From assembly GCA_963691705.1 (NCBI GenBank), contig OY829539.1, positions 55,402,327 to 55,466,326 of the forward strand: a stretch of 64,000 bases of DNA, written 5' to 3'. This document shows positions 33,824-45,702 of the stretch, piece by piece. Source of the stretch: Viola odorata. Its lineage: Eukaryota > Streptophyta > Magnoliopsida > Malpighiales > Violaceae. Under the pieces are notes generated by a model, which was not told the DNA's origin, ran no database searches, and saw nothing but the letters and a program-made list of their open reading frames with translations. Position numbers and translations under genes: made by a program. Every line of letters begins with the position of its first letter. Position 1 is the stretch's first letter.

Positions 33824-36800
33824 GACTTTAGAGGCTATGATGACCTACCAGAAGATGAAAAGGATGACTTGGATCTTCCGTTCTCGGAAACCTACACTGA
33901 CCTATGGGTTATCTATGTAGACGGGGACAAGAATCAAGAGCTAGCTGGAGCCAGAATTTTTATGACAGGACCGTACGGCATACAGATACGATATGCCATC
34001 CAAATCTTACAACCGTTATCTAACAACACGGCAGAATATGAGGCGTTGCTAGCTGGACTCAGAATAGGAAGAAGTTTCTCCACCAAAGCCATACATGACA
34101 CTGGAATGATGGGAGACTTGCGACTAAAGATATGTGGAGATTCCAAATTGATAATAGACTAAGTCTTGGGAAGCTCTCAAGCCAGAGAGCCCATCATGGT
34201 TCAATATCTCTCTAAAGTGAAACGCGAGTTGATAGAAATAAAGAAAAGTGGCATGCAGGTCAGCTTTGAGCACATCCCTCGAGAGGATAATGCTGAGGCA
34301 GACAACCTCGCCAAAATAGTAGCGAACCCGGAAGCGTCCATACCTAAGGGCGTGTACTATGGAGAGATATTTGTGCCTTCTTTCTTGGAAGAACAAGTGT
34401 CGCTTTATGTTGAAGAAATTGAAAATGATTGGCGAATCCCCGTAATAAGATACTTGAAACACGACGAGTTACCTACAGATAACGCAGAAAAGAGAAAAGT
34501 CTTGAAACAAGCGACACCATGCAGATATTATGACAGAGAACTGATTCGGAGATGCTTCTCTCACCCAGCCGCCAAGTGCATAACGTAGCAAGAAGGCCTC
34601 CACACTTTGCGTGAAATTCACGAAGGGATATGCGGCATGCATGTGTCTGGTGGCACTATGGCCGCGCAGGTTTTTCGGATGGGATTCTATTGGCCCACCA
34701 TACATAGGGACTGTGATACCTTCATACGAACTTGTCAAAAATGTCAGGAATTTGCTAAGATTTCCCGACGACCCGCCACGGAAATTTCTGATATTATTGC
34801 TCCTTGCCCGTTTGCTAAGTGGGGAATTGACATTTTAGGCCCGTTTCCAAAAGCCAGGTCTCAGCTAAAATTTATGGTCGTGGCGATGGACTACTTCACG
34901 AAATGGGCAGAAGCGGAAACGGTAGCTAACATCACCACGGAAAAGATTTGGCAGACTAATGGTCAAGTGGAGGTAACCAATCATAGCATCCTTAGCGGCA
35001 TTGTCGCACCCCCTCTTTCATTGAAAACGAGTTTAAGGATCGGGACGGGCCATAATGATAGACAAGCGTTGGACTTGTCTTAACACTATGCAAATGAAGT
35101 CGCCACCCTAATTTTGTAAGGTTTAGGGAACCTAATCGATGGCATAAAATAAACAAACTAAGGCACAATGGTCTAAACCAAAGAACGATGGTTCGAGGTC
35201 GTATTTATGGACTTGGGAAGGTGTTAGGCATCCAAGTCACATCCTTAAAAAAGGTTACCGGTATGAGAGGTGTTTTTAGAAGACATTTGAACATGAAATT
35301 TGGCCCTCTAAGGTGACGTTACATCTTAGCATAGGGTCATGTTATTTCCGCTTGGGGGTTCGAGGGATGGGGTTACCATTTTGTCTCGATGCTAGAGCGG
35401 ACGCTCACCTTTTCATTGGGTCATGCATGACTTAATTACTACGTGATCTATCATGGCTAAAACTAGCAAGTTATATTTTTATGAATGCACGTAGGTTGGC
35501 ATGGCCTTTGGAGCCATCATGCATATCACTTAACAAGAAAAACAGTTTATTTCATGTCATATAAACGCGAGTGATATAAACACGTAAGCATGTGAGATTG
35601 ATTTTATTTGAGAGCAATTCTATATGTCATGCATACGCGTAGGGTGGTTCTATTGTTGCCTAAGTGGTCATGCATACGATGCGATTAAGGCTTTGGACCT
35701 TTGTTATCAACATACAAGGAAAAGATTAAGGTAATCTTACCTTTTTGGATGATCCCCGATCGATCCATCTCTTCAAAACCGATATTAGATAACAATTGAC
35801 ATAAATATTTAGATATAATAAACATACACGATTTCTTAACTACTTAATCTAATTATTACAAATTGACAAATCATAATAAAACTACTTAAGTAATTATTAC
35901 AAACCAACTACTTACCTAATTATTACAAATTGGAGGTCGGAATACTTATCTAAATAATTATTACAACGATTGAAATATCTACTTAATTACAACAAGTTGA
36001 TAATGAGTAATTACTTATTACAACAAGTGAAAATAAGCAATTAATTGTTACAACAAGTTTATCAATTAATTATTGTTCCAAACATGTGATTTAAATAGTT
36101 GACGATTAATTATCATATGCGAATGCGTGAAAATGATACTTTTAGTTTTAATGGGCCGGGTTAGGCCCATACTTGGTTTTCTAGTTCTTTAGATATCATG
36201 CATGCAAAATTCTTACAGAAAACATTTAAATTAGATAAAAGGAATTTAAATACGTACTTTTGATCGGTGATTCAAAATTATACCTACAAAATGAAATTGT
36301 TAGTACGAACTCTAAAGATAATAAATAACAAAGACACATGCATCATTTATTTCATACAAACAATCATGAAAATAAATAAATATCGTGTGAGCATTTTACA
36401 ATTTTCACCACAAATTGGAACAAACACATAGCAAATAAAACATCGTGCAAAACATGCAATTTAAAATTCATAGTGAAATACATGGTATAAATTAAATAAA
36501 ACTTCATACATGGTGTAAAATAAATAAAACAGCATACTAGTCATGCACTTTATTTCAGCAAATTAAACAAGTCAAAAACATACGAGCAATTTGAATAAAT
36601 TGACGAAAATGACTCGAACGGGCATACGAAAGGACGAAATTGAAACAAATTAAACTTAAAGGACATGGGCTTGGCCAAGCCAAGCCCATCAACAATTAAA
36701 ACAAGGAAGGGACGGGCTGAAGCCCGTCACCTTCCTTCTTCAAGCAAGAACAGCCAACGTGGCTGTTCTTCTTCCTCACGTCGCCGGCCACCATGGCCGG

Positions 36801-38591
36801 CGACTCAAGCTACCCCAACACCACGAATACTACCCCAATCAGCCCAGAAATTAACTACCACACATCAGCAGTAAAACCAACCAAAAACAGTAGGTAAATA
36901 GCAAGCAAAACAGCAGCAAAACGCATGCGTTTCCTCTTCGGCAAACCGAACCAACGTGAGCAACAACCCGCAACAAATCGACACGAAACCGACTCCTAAC
37001 GTGCAGAGGATTATTAAGACTATCATACGAACAAAACCTATCAAAAACTAAATCAAACCATCCGGGAACCGTAGACAATTTCACATGGCAAAAAAGTATG
37101 CATTAATGTCGATAATTCGTGATTAATTAGTTCGAGCAGTAGATGTTTAAATTGGAGCAAGAACAGACCATATAACTTGACAATCAAACATTTAAGACAA
37201 GTTTAAGCCATCAATTCAGTTCATACATGCATAAACGCAAATTATCAAGAGAAAGGTTAGAGAGAGAAAGCTTCGAACAAATACCTTCAACGCTTTCCTT
37301 TGCTCTGGTTTGAAGTTGATGATGAGTAGGTGCGACAACCCGTGCCCGCGCGATGGTGAAGAGCTCCCCTTTTATAGGCAAGAGTCAAGATTGAATTTAG
37401 AGTGAGTCGGTTGTGGTCTCCGACCGTGAGTGGAGAACAAAAAACCAGTCCGGCGTGGTCCTCCAAGTCCTTGTTTGTAGTCAATCCGTTCGCTATAATA
37501 TCAAGGGAGCAACAAATATTCCTGTCCGCCAGGCCTTCGGAGGACCAATCAAAAACAAAACATGCATTAAATGCATTAATTCCCATACGAGCGGGATATT
37601 TTGGTACGAGCGAAGACGCTCGAGAACGAAAATAAATCCGAACCGAGGGAACCAAAGCGTGCAGAAAAATAAGGCGATAAAAGTAATATACAGTGAAAAT
37701 ATGCGAAAGTTGATTTAACGTATTTATTTTCTCCTTCGGAAACAACAAAACGTTCGCGCGCAAAATAAATGTCATTACGACAAAAATTGAACGAAACCGA
37801 ACGTGCCGGCGTGAAAGAGAAAATTAACACACAATTATCAAATAACAAAAAAGGGCGTTCTGCACTCGGTCCCGGGAACCTTACTCTAGACCGATAGGAG
37901 TTCGCGAAAAGACAGTTAAAAGTACGAAAAAATTAAAAAGGCACGAAATGACAAGAAAATTTAAACAAACTAGCCTAGGACCAGAATCGACATGAATTTT
38001 GATCTAGACAAGCTAAAAAGTGGCAAAACGTAAAGGTTGTGATAGAAAGTCAAAAATCGGGTAGCAACAGGCATCAAGAAGAACTTGGAAGGTTGTAAAA
38101 AGAAATGGGAATATGAGCTACCATATGTGATATGGGCGTACCGCATGACCGTTAAAACTAGCACAAGGGAAACCCCCTTCGCGTTAGCTTTCGGCACCGA
38201 GGCCGTCACGCTAGTAGAAATTGGCACCTTGAGCTTGAGGGTGGCATACTTCAAAGAAGAGATAAATGAAGAGAGGTTACGAGCTAACCTCGACGCGTTG
38301 CTAGAGGTACAAGAGGAAACTCTTCTGAAAATGCTACACTATAAGAGAAAAATGGCGCGCTATCACAATAGACGCGTTAAGGAAAGATTGCTGAAATCAG
38401 GAGACTTAGTGCTCAGGGACAAATGAGCAGCCAGACAACGTATGTGGAAACTTAGTCCAAATTGGGACGACCCATATCGCGTCACCCGCGTTATCGGAAA
38501 GGGACCATATCACTTGGAAACACTTGACGGTACTCCCTTACCAAGTTCTTGGAACATAACTCGTTTGAAACTATGCCATGCTAGAATCTGA
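33824..38591 (+). pseudogene. pol remnant: RNase H and integrase, split by a solo LTR
   Basis: The RNase H part has the catalytic motifs YVDGD, AEYEALLAGL, GDSKL and NAEADNLA (33905-34330), with an in-frame TAA at 34160-34162 (normally Gln). The integrase zinc-binding region (His...His, CQKCQ) is at about 34610-34760, with a TAG just before it. The integrase core starts with WGIDILGPFP, but the segment with the second catalytic Asp is deleted (junction at about 34955). At 35001 the gene is interrupted by a 3.07-kb solo LTR and resumes at 38070 (YVIWAYR, then a C-terminal domain ending near 38591). A further in-frame TGA lies at 38424-38426. Protease and reverse transcriptase are absent. Confidence 0.85.
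35002..38069. mobile_element. Solo LTR, 3.07 kb, nested in integrase
   Basis: Starts TGTCGCACC and ends GTAGCAACA, with an exact 5-bp duplication, ggcat, at 34997-35001 and 38070-38074. Removing it rejoins the integrase reading frame. No internal direct repeat, primer site or coding domain is seen, so it is best read as one long LTR left after LTR-LTR recombination. Its length fits Ogre-type or other large Gypsy LTRs. A non-coding element with very short LTRs is less likely. Confidence 0.8.
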
Positions 38592-38699
38592 TATATTATC
38601 TGCACATTTGAATTACGTTATTAATAACATGCGTTAACGATCGAATCGAGAATATTCTCATGTGCTCTTGTGGATGATTACGTGCAGATAATGAAGGGT

Positions 38700-39292
38700 G
38701 CTAGGAGTGAAAATCCTATTCTTATGACCGCTCCTGATCAGACGGCTCACTAAGACGAGGCACGCCCTGACATACTCAAAGATTTAATGCCGGGAGTGAA
38801 AATCCTATCCTTGTGATGATCGGGCTAACATAGACGGCTCACTAAGACGAGGCACGCCCTGGCACCTCCGGGAGTGAAAATCCTATCCTTGTGATGACCG
38901 GGCTAACATAGACGGCTCACTAAGACGAGGCACGCCCCCGCACCTCTGGGAGTGAAAATCCTATCCTTGTGACCGCTCCTGATCAGATGGCTCACTAAGA
39001 TGAGGCACGCCCTAGAGGAATAAAACTCCACCTCCAGAAGTGAAAATCCTATCCTTGTGACTGCTCCTGATCAGACGGCTCACTAAGACGAGGCACACCC
39101 CAGAGGAATAAAACTCCATCTTGGAAGTGAAAATCCTATCCTTGTGACGACCGTGCTAATACAGGCATCTCACTAAGCCGAGGCACGCTCCAGGAAAGTG
39201 AGGAATCGATGCCCGGACATGAAAATCCTATCCTTGTGACGACCGCGCTAATACAGGCGTCTCACTAAAACGAGACACGTTCCGGGTCGATT
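38700..39292. repeat. Seven-copy tandem repeat, 78-93 bp unit
   Basis: Seven units, each beginning (G)GAGTGAAAATCCTATCCTTGTGA and containing GGCTCACTAAGACGAGGCACGCCC or a close variant. Starts lie near 38703, 38791, 38869, 38948, 39037, 39123 and 39216. It sits just after the integrase end in the Tat-like element, a place where such elements commonly carry tandem repeats. Confidence 0.88.
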
Positions 39293-40371
39293 GAGAGAAG
39301 TTGAAATAAATCGCAATATCCCAGCGAATAACCAGATGGGAAATACCTGGTGAAGTCGACTGGTGGAGAAATCGATAAGAGCAACACCAACAACACCCCG
39401 ATACAGACGGGTGAATGACGATTGATGTTTGCCGTTACATGTTATCTTACTGACATACTAAAACAACAATTGAGAATGTGTAGGAAAATCGTGGAAACAT
39501 CTAAACAATAAAGAGACTGGCGCCCGTACAGGCAATAATACCACATGGTCCATCATCAGGACTCGCAGGGCAAGAGAACCATTAATAGTAAATGCCTTGT
39601 TATTCTGGTTTAAGAAACACTGTCAACCATTCTCACATAAAGGACGTTTCTACATCCATCTACATGGCATTCCTTGCCACTGAGAAGAAATATTTACATC
39701 AAGACAGTCTTGATATGGAAATCCTCGCTCGGGAAGTCGTCCCACTGATTATATTATCCCTTCAGGGGACTGGTGGCAAGTAACGCCTCCAGAACGATTC
39801 TCTTGATTTGAAGGTATATATTGCGATAACACCATGATATCCTCTCTCTCGCGAACACAGATCATACGCTACATATCGCGAGTAATATCTGTTATGCCAT
39901 CTCATTATCATGAGTTTTATCTTTTATCTGTTATCTGCTGAATAGTGTGCAATATTATTCTATCCTGGCGCGCATGTGTAGTCATGTCACGCTATTCTAT
40001 TCTATTCTGGCACAAAATGCACATGCGTAGGTATATCGCGATATCTTGTAGAATACCCGTTATGTATATTTACAATTTAACAAGAGTGTATACTATCTCC
40101 ACTGGAGTTCTATGTTTTGCCGTGTTCCGGCAGCCTTTGCAGGCAACGTTCAGGTCTTTTGTTAATGTCAGTATCGACATCATTATCTTATCGTGAGAAT
40201 TCGGAGAAAAAGAAACAGTATGAAGAAGATCAACCACAAAGGCAGTCAGCAAGCGAAATACATATATAATTGTTTAAAAACCCCCCAAAGGATCACAAAA
40301 GGTAAAAGGCCCCAAGAGCAAGAACAAAAAAGGGGACGATGCCCAAAATTCAAAAAGGGCGGCAAAAACGC
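39293..40371. other. Untranslated spacer of the Tat-like element
   Basis: No coding domain recognised between the tandem repeats and the first antisense gene. Runs such as CTATTCTATTCTGG near 39990-40010 are the only visible structure. Confidence 0.4.
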
Positions 40372-42758
40372 CTACAGTGCCGGTGCCCCGCTATCTCCCT
40401 GTCCCTCCTGACTCTTTGACTTTGCCCTGTAAAAATTGTCATCTGAAAGGACCGTTGACTTCTCTAGAAAGGCTCGAGTAAGGTCCTCACCACGAAACAT
40501 CTCCTCCCCATGAAGGTCCACGAAACAGTCAGATATAATGTCCGCGGTCATCTCGACATACCACTTGCACTTCTCCGCCGATTCCTTCTCTAGCGCGACA
40601 TTTTCCCCCTTTTCTGCCGCTAGTTCGGCGTTAAGTGATGCTACCTTAGTAGCTTCCCACTTGATAGCATCTTTCAGCTCTCTTAGCTCTTTTTTAGCGT
40701 ATGCCAAAGCTATCGCCAAACTCTGGCGTTCTCCTGAAAGCTTCTCCTTTTCTTCCCACTCTTTAGTAAGCTCTTCGGAAACCCGGCGGTGGGCGTTATG
40801 CAGCTCGTTGGAGGAAGAAGTGAGGGAGTTAACTTTCCTTGTCATGTGCCTGACCCAGTAGTGAAAGTTGTGGAAAGCAACAAATATGTTGGAGCGTACC
40901 GAATCCACCTGCTCCTCGGGAGTCTTAGAAAGAAACGTTGCCTCCTCCTCCGGGGACGATAACACATGAGAGGCCACTAAAGAAGAAACCCGGGAGGAAC
41001 CACTAACCCCTGCAGCCGCAAACCTAGCCCTGCGCACATTACCCAGGTTGATTTGATGGGTAACGGGCCCAGACTCGGATAACGAACTCAAATCAGCCAT
41101 AAGACGGGGCATCGCAATCTCTCCCTCGGGAATAGGACACGACGGAGCACTCGAGGGAACAAAGTATAAAGTAGTCGGGGACGGAGGTTGGCGAGAAGAG
41201 GTGCCCATGCCAAGCCCAAAAGAATCATGAGGGTGGTAGCCTGGAAAATCACCCTCCGTTAAGTCCCCAGTGAAGCCCATAACTTGGGAAATGGAAGGAG
41301 GAGGTGACGTGCCAAAGGAATTGGGTGAAATGTGAAGGGGCCTGGTAGCGCCTGCAGTCCCCAATGGATCAGAAGACTAACCACCAGACGGCACCTCAGA
41401 AACAAAGGCGGCGACGTCCCTCTCTTGATTGATGACGGTACCAGCCGATAAGCTTACCCCCCTCCCTCCGTCATGTCGTGCCTTCTTACGACTCAGCAAA
41501 AATACATGAGATAAGTCCATGTTACCTCCTAAGGATGCGGGAGCAGAGGTAGCAGCAGTATCCTGCAGAGAGAAATATTGGGGGGGAAATAAGAAGATCG
41601 AAGGGAAAAATTAGAAGATGCTAAAAAACGCAATGCGCGAGATAACGAAGGCATGAAAGAAAGTGTACAGCAGCAGTATCGTTAACTGGCACCTCGGAAG
41701 AAATTGCAACGTCAGAGAGAGTAGTAAAAGACGCAACGCGTTTTCTCTTCTTTTTCTTCTTCCTTCCAACAGGAGCCCTAGAAGAAGACGCATGAACAAA
41801 AGTAACAGTGATAGTTGCGGTTGGAACAAAAATGGAAGTTGCAGTAGCCCCCTCGCCGACCTGAGAAGAAGATGCTTGAATGGGACTGATGGTCACAACA
41901 GGCGGTATAACAGTATTAATGGCCACAGCGGTAGCAGCAATGACTGCTTCCTCCTTTTCTTTTTTCTTCTGAGCCCTCCTCTCTCGTCTCCTAAGGCATT
42001 CAGGTTTCCAGCGGGGCTGAGGAGCTGAACAATCGCAAGACAATGTTAGCGTTAGTACCCCCAAAATAACAAGGAAAATGACAAAATACTCACTTTCAAC
42101 ACAGGCTTGAATGTCAACCCTGCATGCAACATTGCGAGTATGAATGTGGACGTTCAACTCAAGAATTTTGTCCAGCCAGCCTTGCTCAGGTGAAGGAAGA
42201 GGTTGTCGCCTAACCCAAACCCCATCTCAGATATTATGATTAAAATCGGTCCTCCACCAAGGGCCAGGTAGATTGATAATGAAGAATCCTTCTTTCCAAC
42301 CCTCGATGGAAGATTCGAGGTGTAGGAGCTTCCAGGTAAAAGGCTTTAATGAGTCATCATCATAAAGTGGTGATATCGCTACCACACCCCTACGACTATA
42401 CAATTGGAAAAGCGATTCCCTTGTGTTTACACAGTTGTATAAATGCGTGAACACAACAATGCGCGTTAGGACTCAACTGGGCAGGGTTCAAATCAAGATC
42501 GGCAAGTAATTATTCCACTAATGGTTCAAGAGGAAAATGAAAACTATAGCTAAACATCTTGGCATACAAAATCCTACGGTTGTCGAACAATTCACTATTA
42601 AGGCGGAGCGAATTGGGGGAACCATCAACCGAACAACCCTTGGGAATGTGGGCATTATATTCACTCAACCTCCGCTGGAGCATGGCCGGAGAAGTGATAT
42701 TGCTAACAATATTTTCGATCTTTTCCTCCCCAACAGACTTGGGCCGAAGATCAGCCAT
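40372..42758 (-). pseudogene. Antisense gene 1 in the Tat-like element (decayed)
   Basis: Encoded opposite to gag-pol. The N-terminal part (42758-42100) has a start MADLRPKSVGEEKIEN, ILYAKMFSYSFHF, NPAQLSPN and, after a frameshift, GWKEGFFIINLPGPWW. I read this as the plant domain called putative gypsy-type transposon (Transposase_28). An intron is visible from a GTGAGT donor at about 42089 to a TTGTTCAG acceptor at about 42026. Next come a Lys/Arg-rich, nuclear-signal-like segment (GRKKKKKRKR, near 41740) and a Ser/Pro-rich part. A coiled coil with a Glu/Lys-rich heptad pattern lies at about 40560-40830. In-frame stops occur near 42508 and 41378, and there is at least one frameshift. Antisense ORFs of this kind are known from Tat-lineage elements. 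Their role is unknown. Confidence 0.7.
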
Positions 42759-43365
42759 AAAGAAAAATTAGAAAGATGAAGAAAGAAGTGATAGAGAAGA
42801 ATAAAAGTACCTTTCTAAAGAGAAATTCAGAACACCCAAGCGATGAAGAGAAAAAATGCAAGACGACTTGGGATGATATGCAGGAAACAAGATAACAAAA
42901 GAAGGAAAAGAAGCATGTGACAGATTTTATAACCCTAACGGTTAATCAAAATGACTGTTGTAACGGTCGTAGTGAGTGACGCGTAGGGAGGAAAAGACAC
43001 AAGCAATGAGTACAATTTTAGGGAAGCGAAAAGACGTTTCGCTTTTGTCATTCCCTAGGGGACGTCAACCCTTAGCGCCTCCACGAAAGGACACGTGCAC
43101 TCTGACCATCATGACCTCTCCCCTCGCATTAATGAGGGATTCTCGAGCATTAAATGCTCTGAAAAGTGGAATCGATTTTCAAACCAAGGCAGACATGATA
43201 ACGTGATTATCAAGATAACGCGAGACGTCGCTAGCTCAGTTGGCAATCGCAGAGATAACGCAAAGAAGAAAGATAATGCTACAAAGATCAATTATTATTT
43301 AAAAGATCGGGAGTTATTATTACAAAGGAATGACATTAATGTTCAAATCAAGAAAGAGACAATAA
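42759..43365. other. Spacer between the two antisense genes
   Basis: Upstream side of antisense gene 1 and downstream side of antisense gene 2. No coding domain. Repeated AACGGT-like and AACGCGA motifs occur, and similar ones lie upstream of antisense gene 2 (about 46020-46130). Confidence 0.4.
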
Positions 43366-45702
43366 TTAATTAAGGGGAACGGAGCCTTTCGCCGCCTCCG
43401 CGGCATCCGAATCACCCGATAACGGAAGAGTCTCGATATCGCTGACGTCGCCTACTTCTTCTTCCGAGGAAAGGAGACCCTCTTTGCTCCCGTCAATCTC
43501 ACTCAGTTTTGCAGAAGTGTACTCAGCCATTTTGGTAGGATCAAAGGTCCTACTGCGATAATGATCCACGAACCCGGCGTTAAAGGCCCACATGGTCTTC
43601 TTTTTCCACAAATTTATCCTCGATGGGACCTTGGCTAAGTCCGCGTCACGAGCTGATATCTCTTCGTGAAGAAGAAAATTCCTCTTATTAGCCGCCACCA
43701 ACTCAGCCTCTAGAGCTTCAATGCTAGCTTTTCCCTTGGATCTTTCTCTTGCTAAATTCGCGTCGCGAGCCGACATCTCCAAACGAAACAGAGAATTTTT
43801 CTTGTCAGCAGCCATCAATTCAGCCACCAGGGTTTCAATTTTGGCTTTCCTCGTGGATTTTTCCCTGGCGAGGTTAGCACGACAACCATTTAGCTCTGCC
43901 TGAGTACGATTCTGAAGCTGCGTTAACCTCCTCACTTTGGCAAAAGCATGGTCAAGTCGTGCCTTTAAGTCGGATGAACCCTAGAGCTTGCCACCATGAG
44001 CCTTGATGAAATAATTAAATTGACAGAAGCAAGCCAAAGAATCATTCAAAACGCGTGCGCGTTGAATGTCGGGCGGAAGCTGTAGCAATTGTTCCTCGTC
44101 TTCGGGTAGACCGAACATGTCACCCACTAAAATCGCTGTGGGTTGATCTCATGATAATGGGTCCAACACCCCTAGAGAACGAAGCCCGTCAGTTCCCAAT
44201 TTAGATAGATCCAACCGATATGAAGGAACCCCTTAGGGTCCTTGAGGGGAAAGAATGGCGACAAAAGAAGGAGTGGAACCACTAGCAGAATTGTTAACAT
44301 AAAAAATGGAAGTAAAGAATAACGGCTGAGGAACCCTCACCGGCGGATCAGGAAGAGCACTCGATCTTGGAGATGGCACTACCACGTTAGGAATACAAGA
44401 AGAGATAGGAGAGTCGGGGGTGTTAACCAGCGGAAGCGATTCTGTCACCGAAGGAATTTCAGTGGCAGTTGGAAGAACGACAATTGACGCCTCGGCAGCC
44501 TTGGTCGTTTGAGAAGTACTTGCCATAGTAGAAATGTCAACCCTCACGATATGGGCCTCGTCAGCGTTCCCAGAAGAAATCTCAGTAGCCTGCCCACCTT
44601 TCTCTACTCTGAGTTTCTTTCGTTGAGTGGGGGAAGCGTGACGAAGATCTATTTTAGTATCCATATCCTTATTATTGCTGTCAATTATCCTAGTTACGGG
44701 TGGGCTCAAATTTACTCCTTTGCCCCGAATTGGTAGCCAATTTTCGAGAAAATGAGAGGCTTGAGCAGAAATACCCCGCCCTCTTCCTGCGACTGTCTTG
44801 GTTCTCCTCTTCTTTAACGGAATACTTCGACGGTGGGAATCCCCAGGTGGTGGAGAAGCTGGCAGCGTTTGGAGTGCCACCACGTTTAAAGGAGCACTAT
44901 TCCCTCCGGATGATTGACCCTCAGTGTTTTCTGCCAATGAACTATGTTAGAACAACAAGCAAGTCAAAGCCATAACGTGAAAAGAGAAAAACTCACCCGT
45001 AACGCACTCATCCAAACGCCTGTACAAAGTGAACTCCCGAATACAGAAGGACTTATCTATCTCTAACAGGGCATTAGCCTGAGCCAACTCGTCTCTAGAC
45101 AACACTACAGGCTTTACCCAGACAGCATTAGTAATCACCCGATTAAAACCCCCGCGCCATAAACGGGAAGGCAGTTTAATAATGAAGAAACCGCTCTTCC
45201 AATCAGCCACAATCTCCTCAAAGCCCTGAAACTTCTGCAAGAACGACTACACGAACGCGTCATCCCACCTCGGGGTAATATTGAACAAACAGTTACGACA
45301 GTGTAAACTAAAGAATTTACAGAATAAATTGACGGACGGAGTAAAGATGCCCTTCATCTCGCAAGCACGAAGAAAGGCATAAATCCCACACCAGGAGGAA
45401 GGAGTTATCTGAGCTGGATTAATATCATATCGGCGCAACAATTTTTCTACTAAACTATGAACTGAGAAACGAAAGCCATAAAGGAACATCTTAAAGTAAA
45501 CCATCCTATAGTTCCTCCATAATGGATCATAAAGCCGCAACCCGTCCTCAGGAATGATAACGGAATAACCAGGGGGAAAAGAGATACCATGACTCTCTAA
45601 TTCAACCTTCAGAACCGTTTCACAAGAAAAAATACTGGGTGTTTTATCGACTTCTGGATCTAAAGGTCTCTGAAAACCCCTGGGAGCTCTAGCCATACGC
45701 AT
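43366..45702 (-). pseudogene. Antisense gene 2 in the Tat-like element (decayed paralogue)
   Basis: Same layout as antisense gene 1. A Transposase_28-like N-terminus (LRLYDPLWRNYRMVYFKMF, NPAQITPSSWCGIYAFLRACE, DWKSGFFIIKLPSRLW) is followed by an intron with a GTGAGT donor at about 44997 and a TTGGCAG acceptor at about 44932. A basic Ser/Pro-rich middle follows (PLKKRRTK), then a coiled coil with two near-duplicate blocks (SARDANLARERSKGKASIEA and SARDADLA). Apart from the intron, one reading frame runs most of its length. It is broken by single stops at 45247-45249 (TAG), 44233-44235 (TAA), near 44147 (TGA) and 43982 (TAG). It starts at the ATG near 45702. It was probably functional until fairly recently. 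Confidence 0.72.

Noticed and set aside
37287..37848. Frames of 77-162 residues on both strands in the solo LTR
   Set aside because: No motif of any retroelement protein, and several frames overlap. LTRs of this length hold chance frames.
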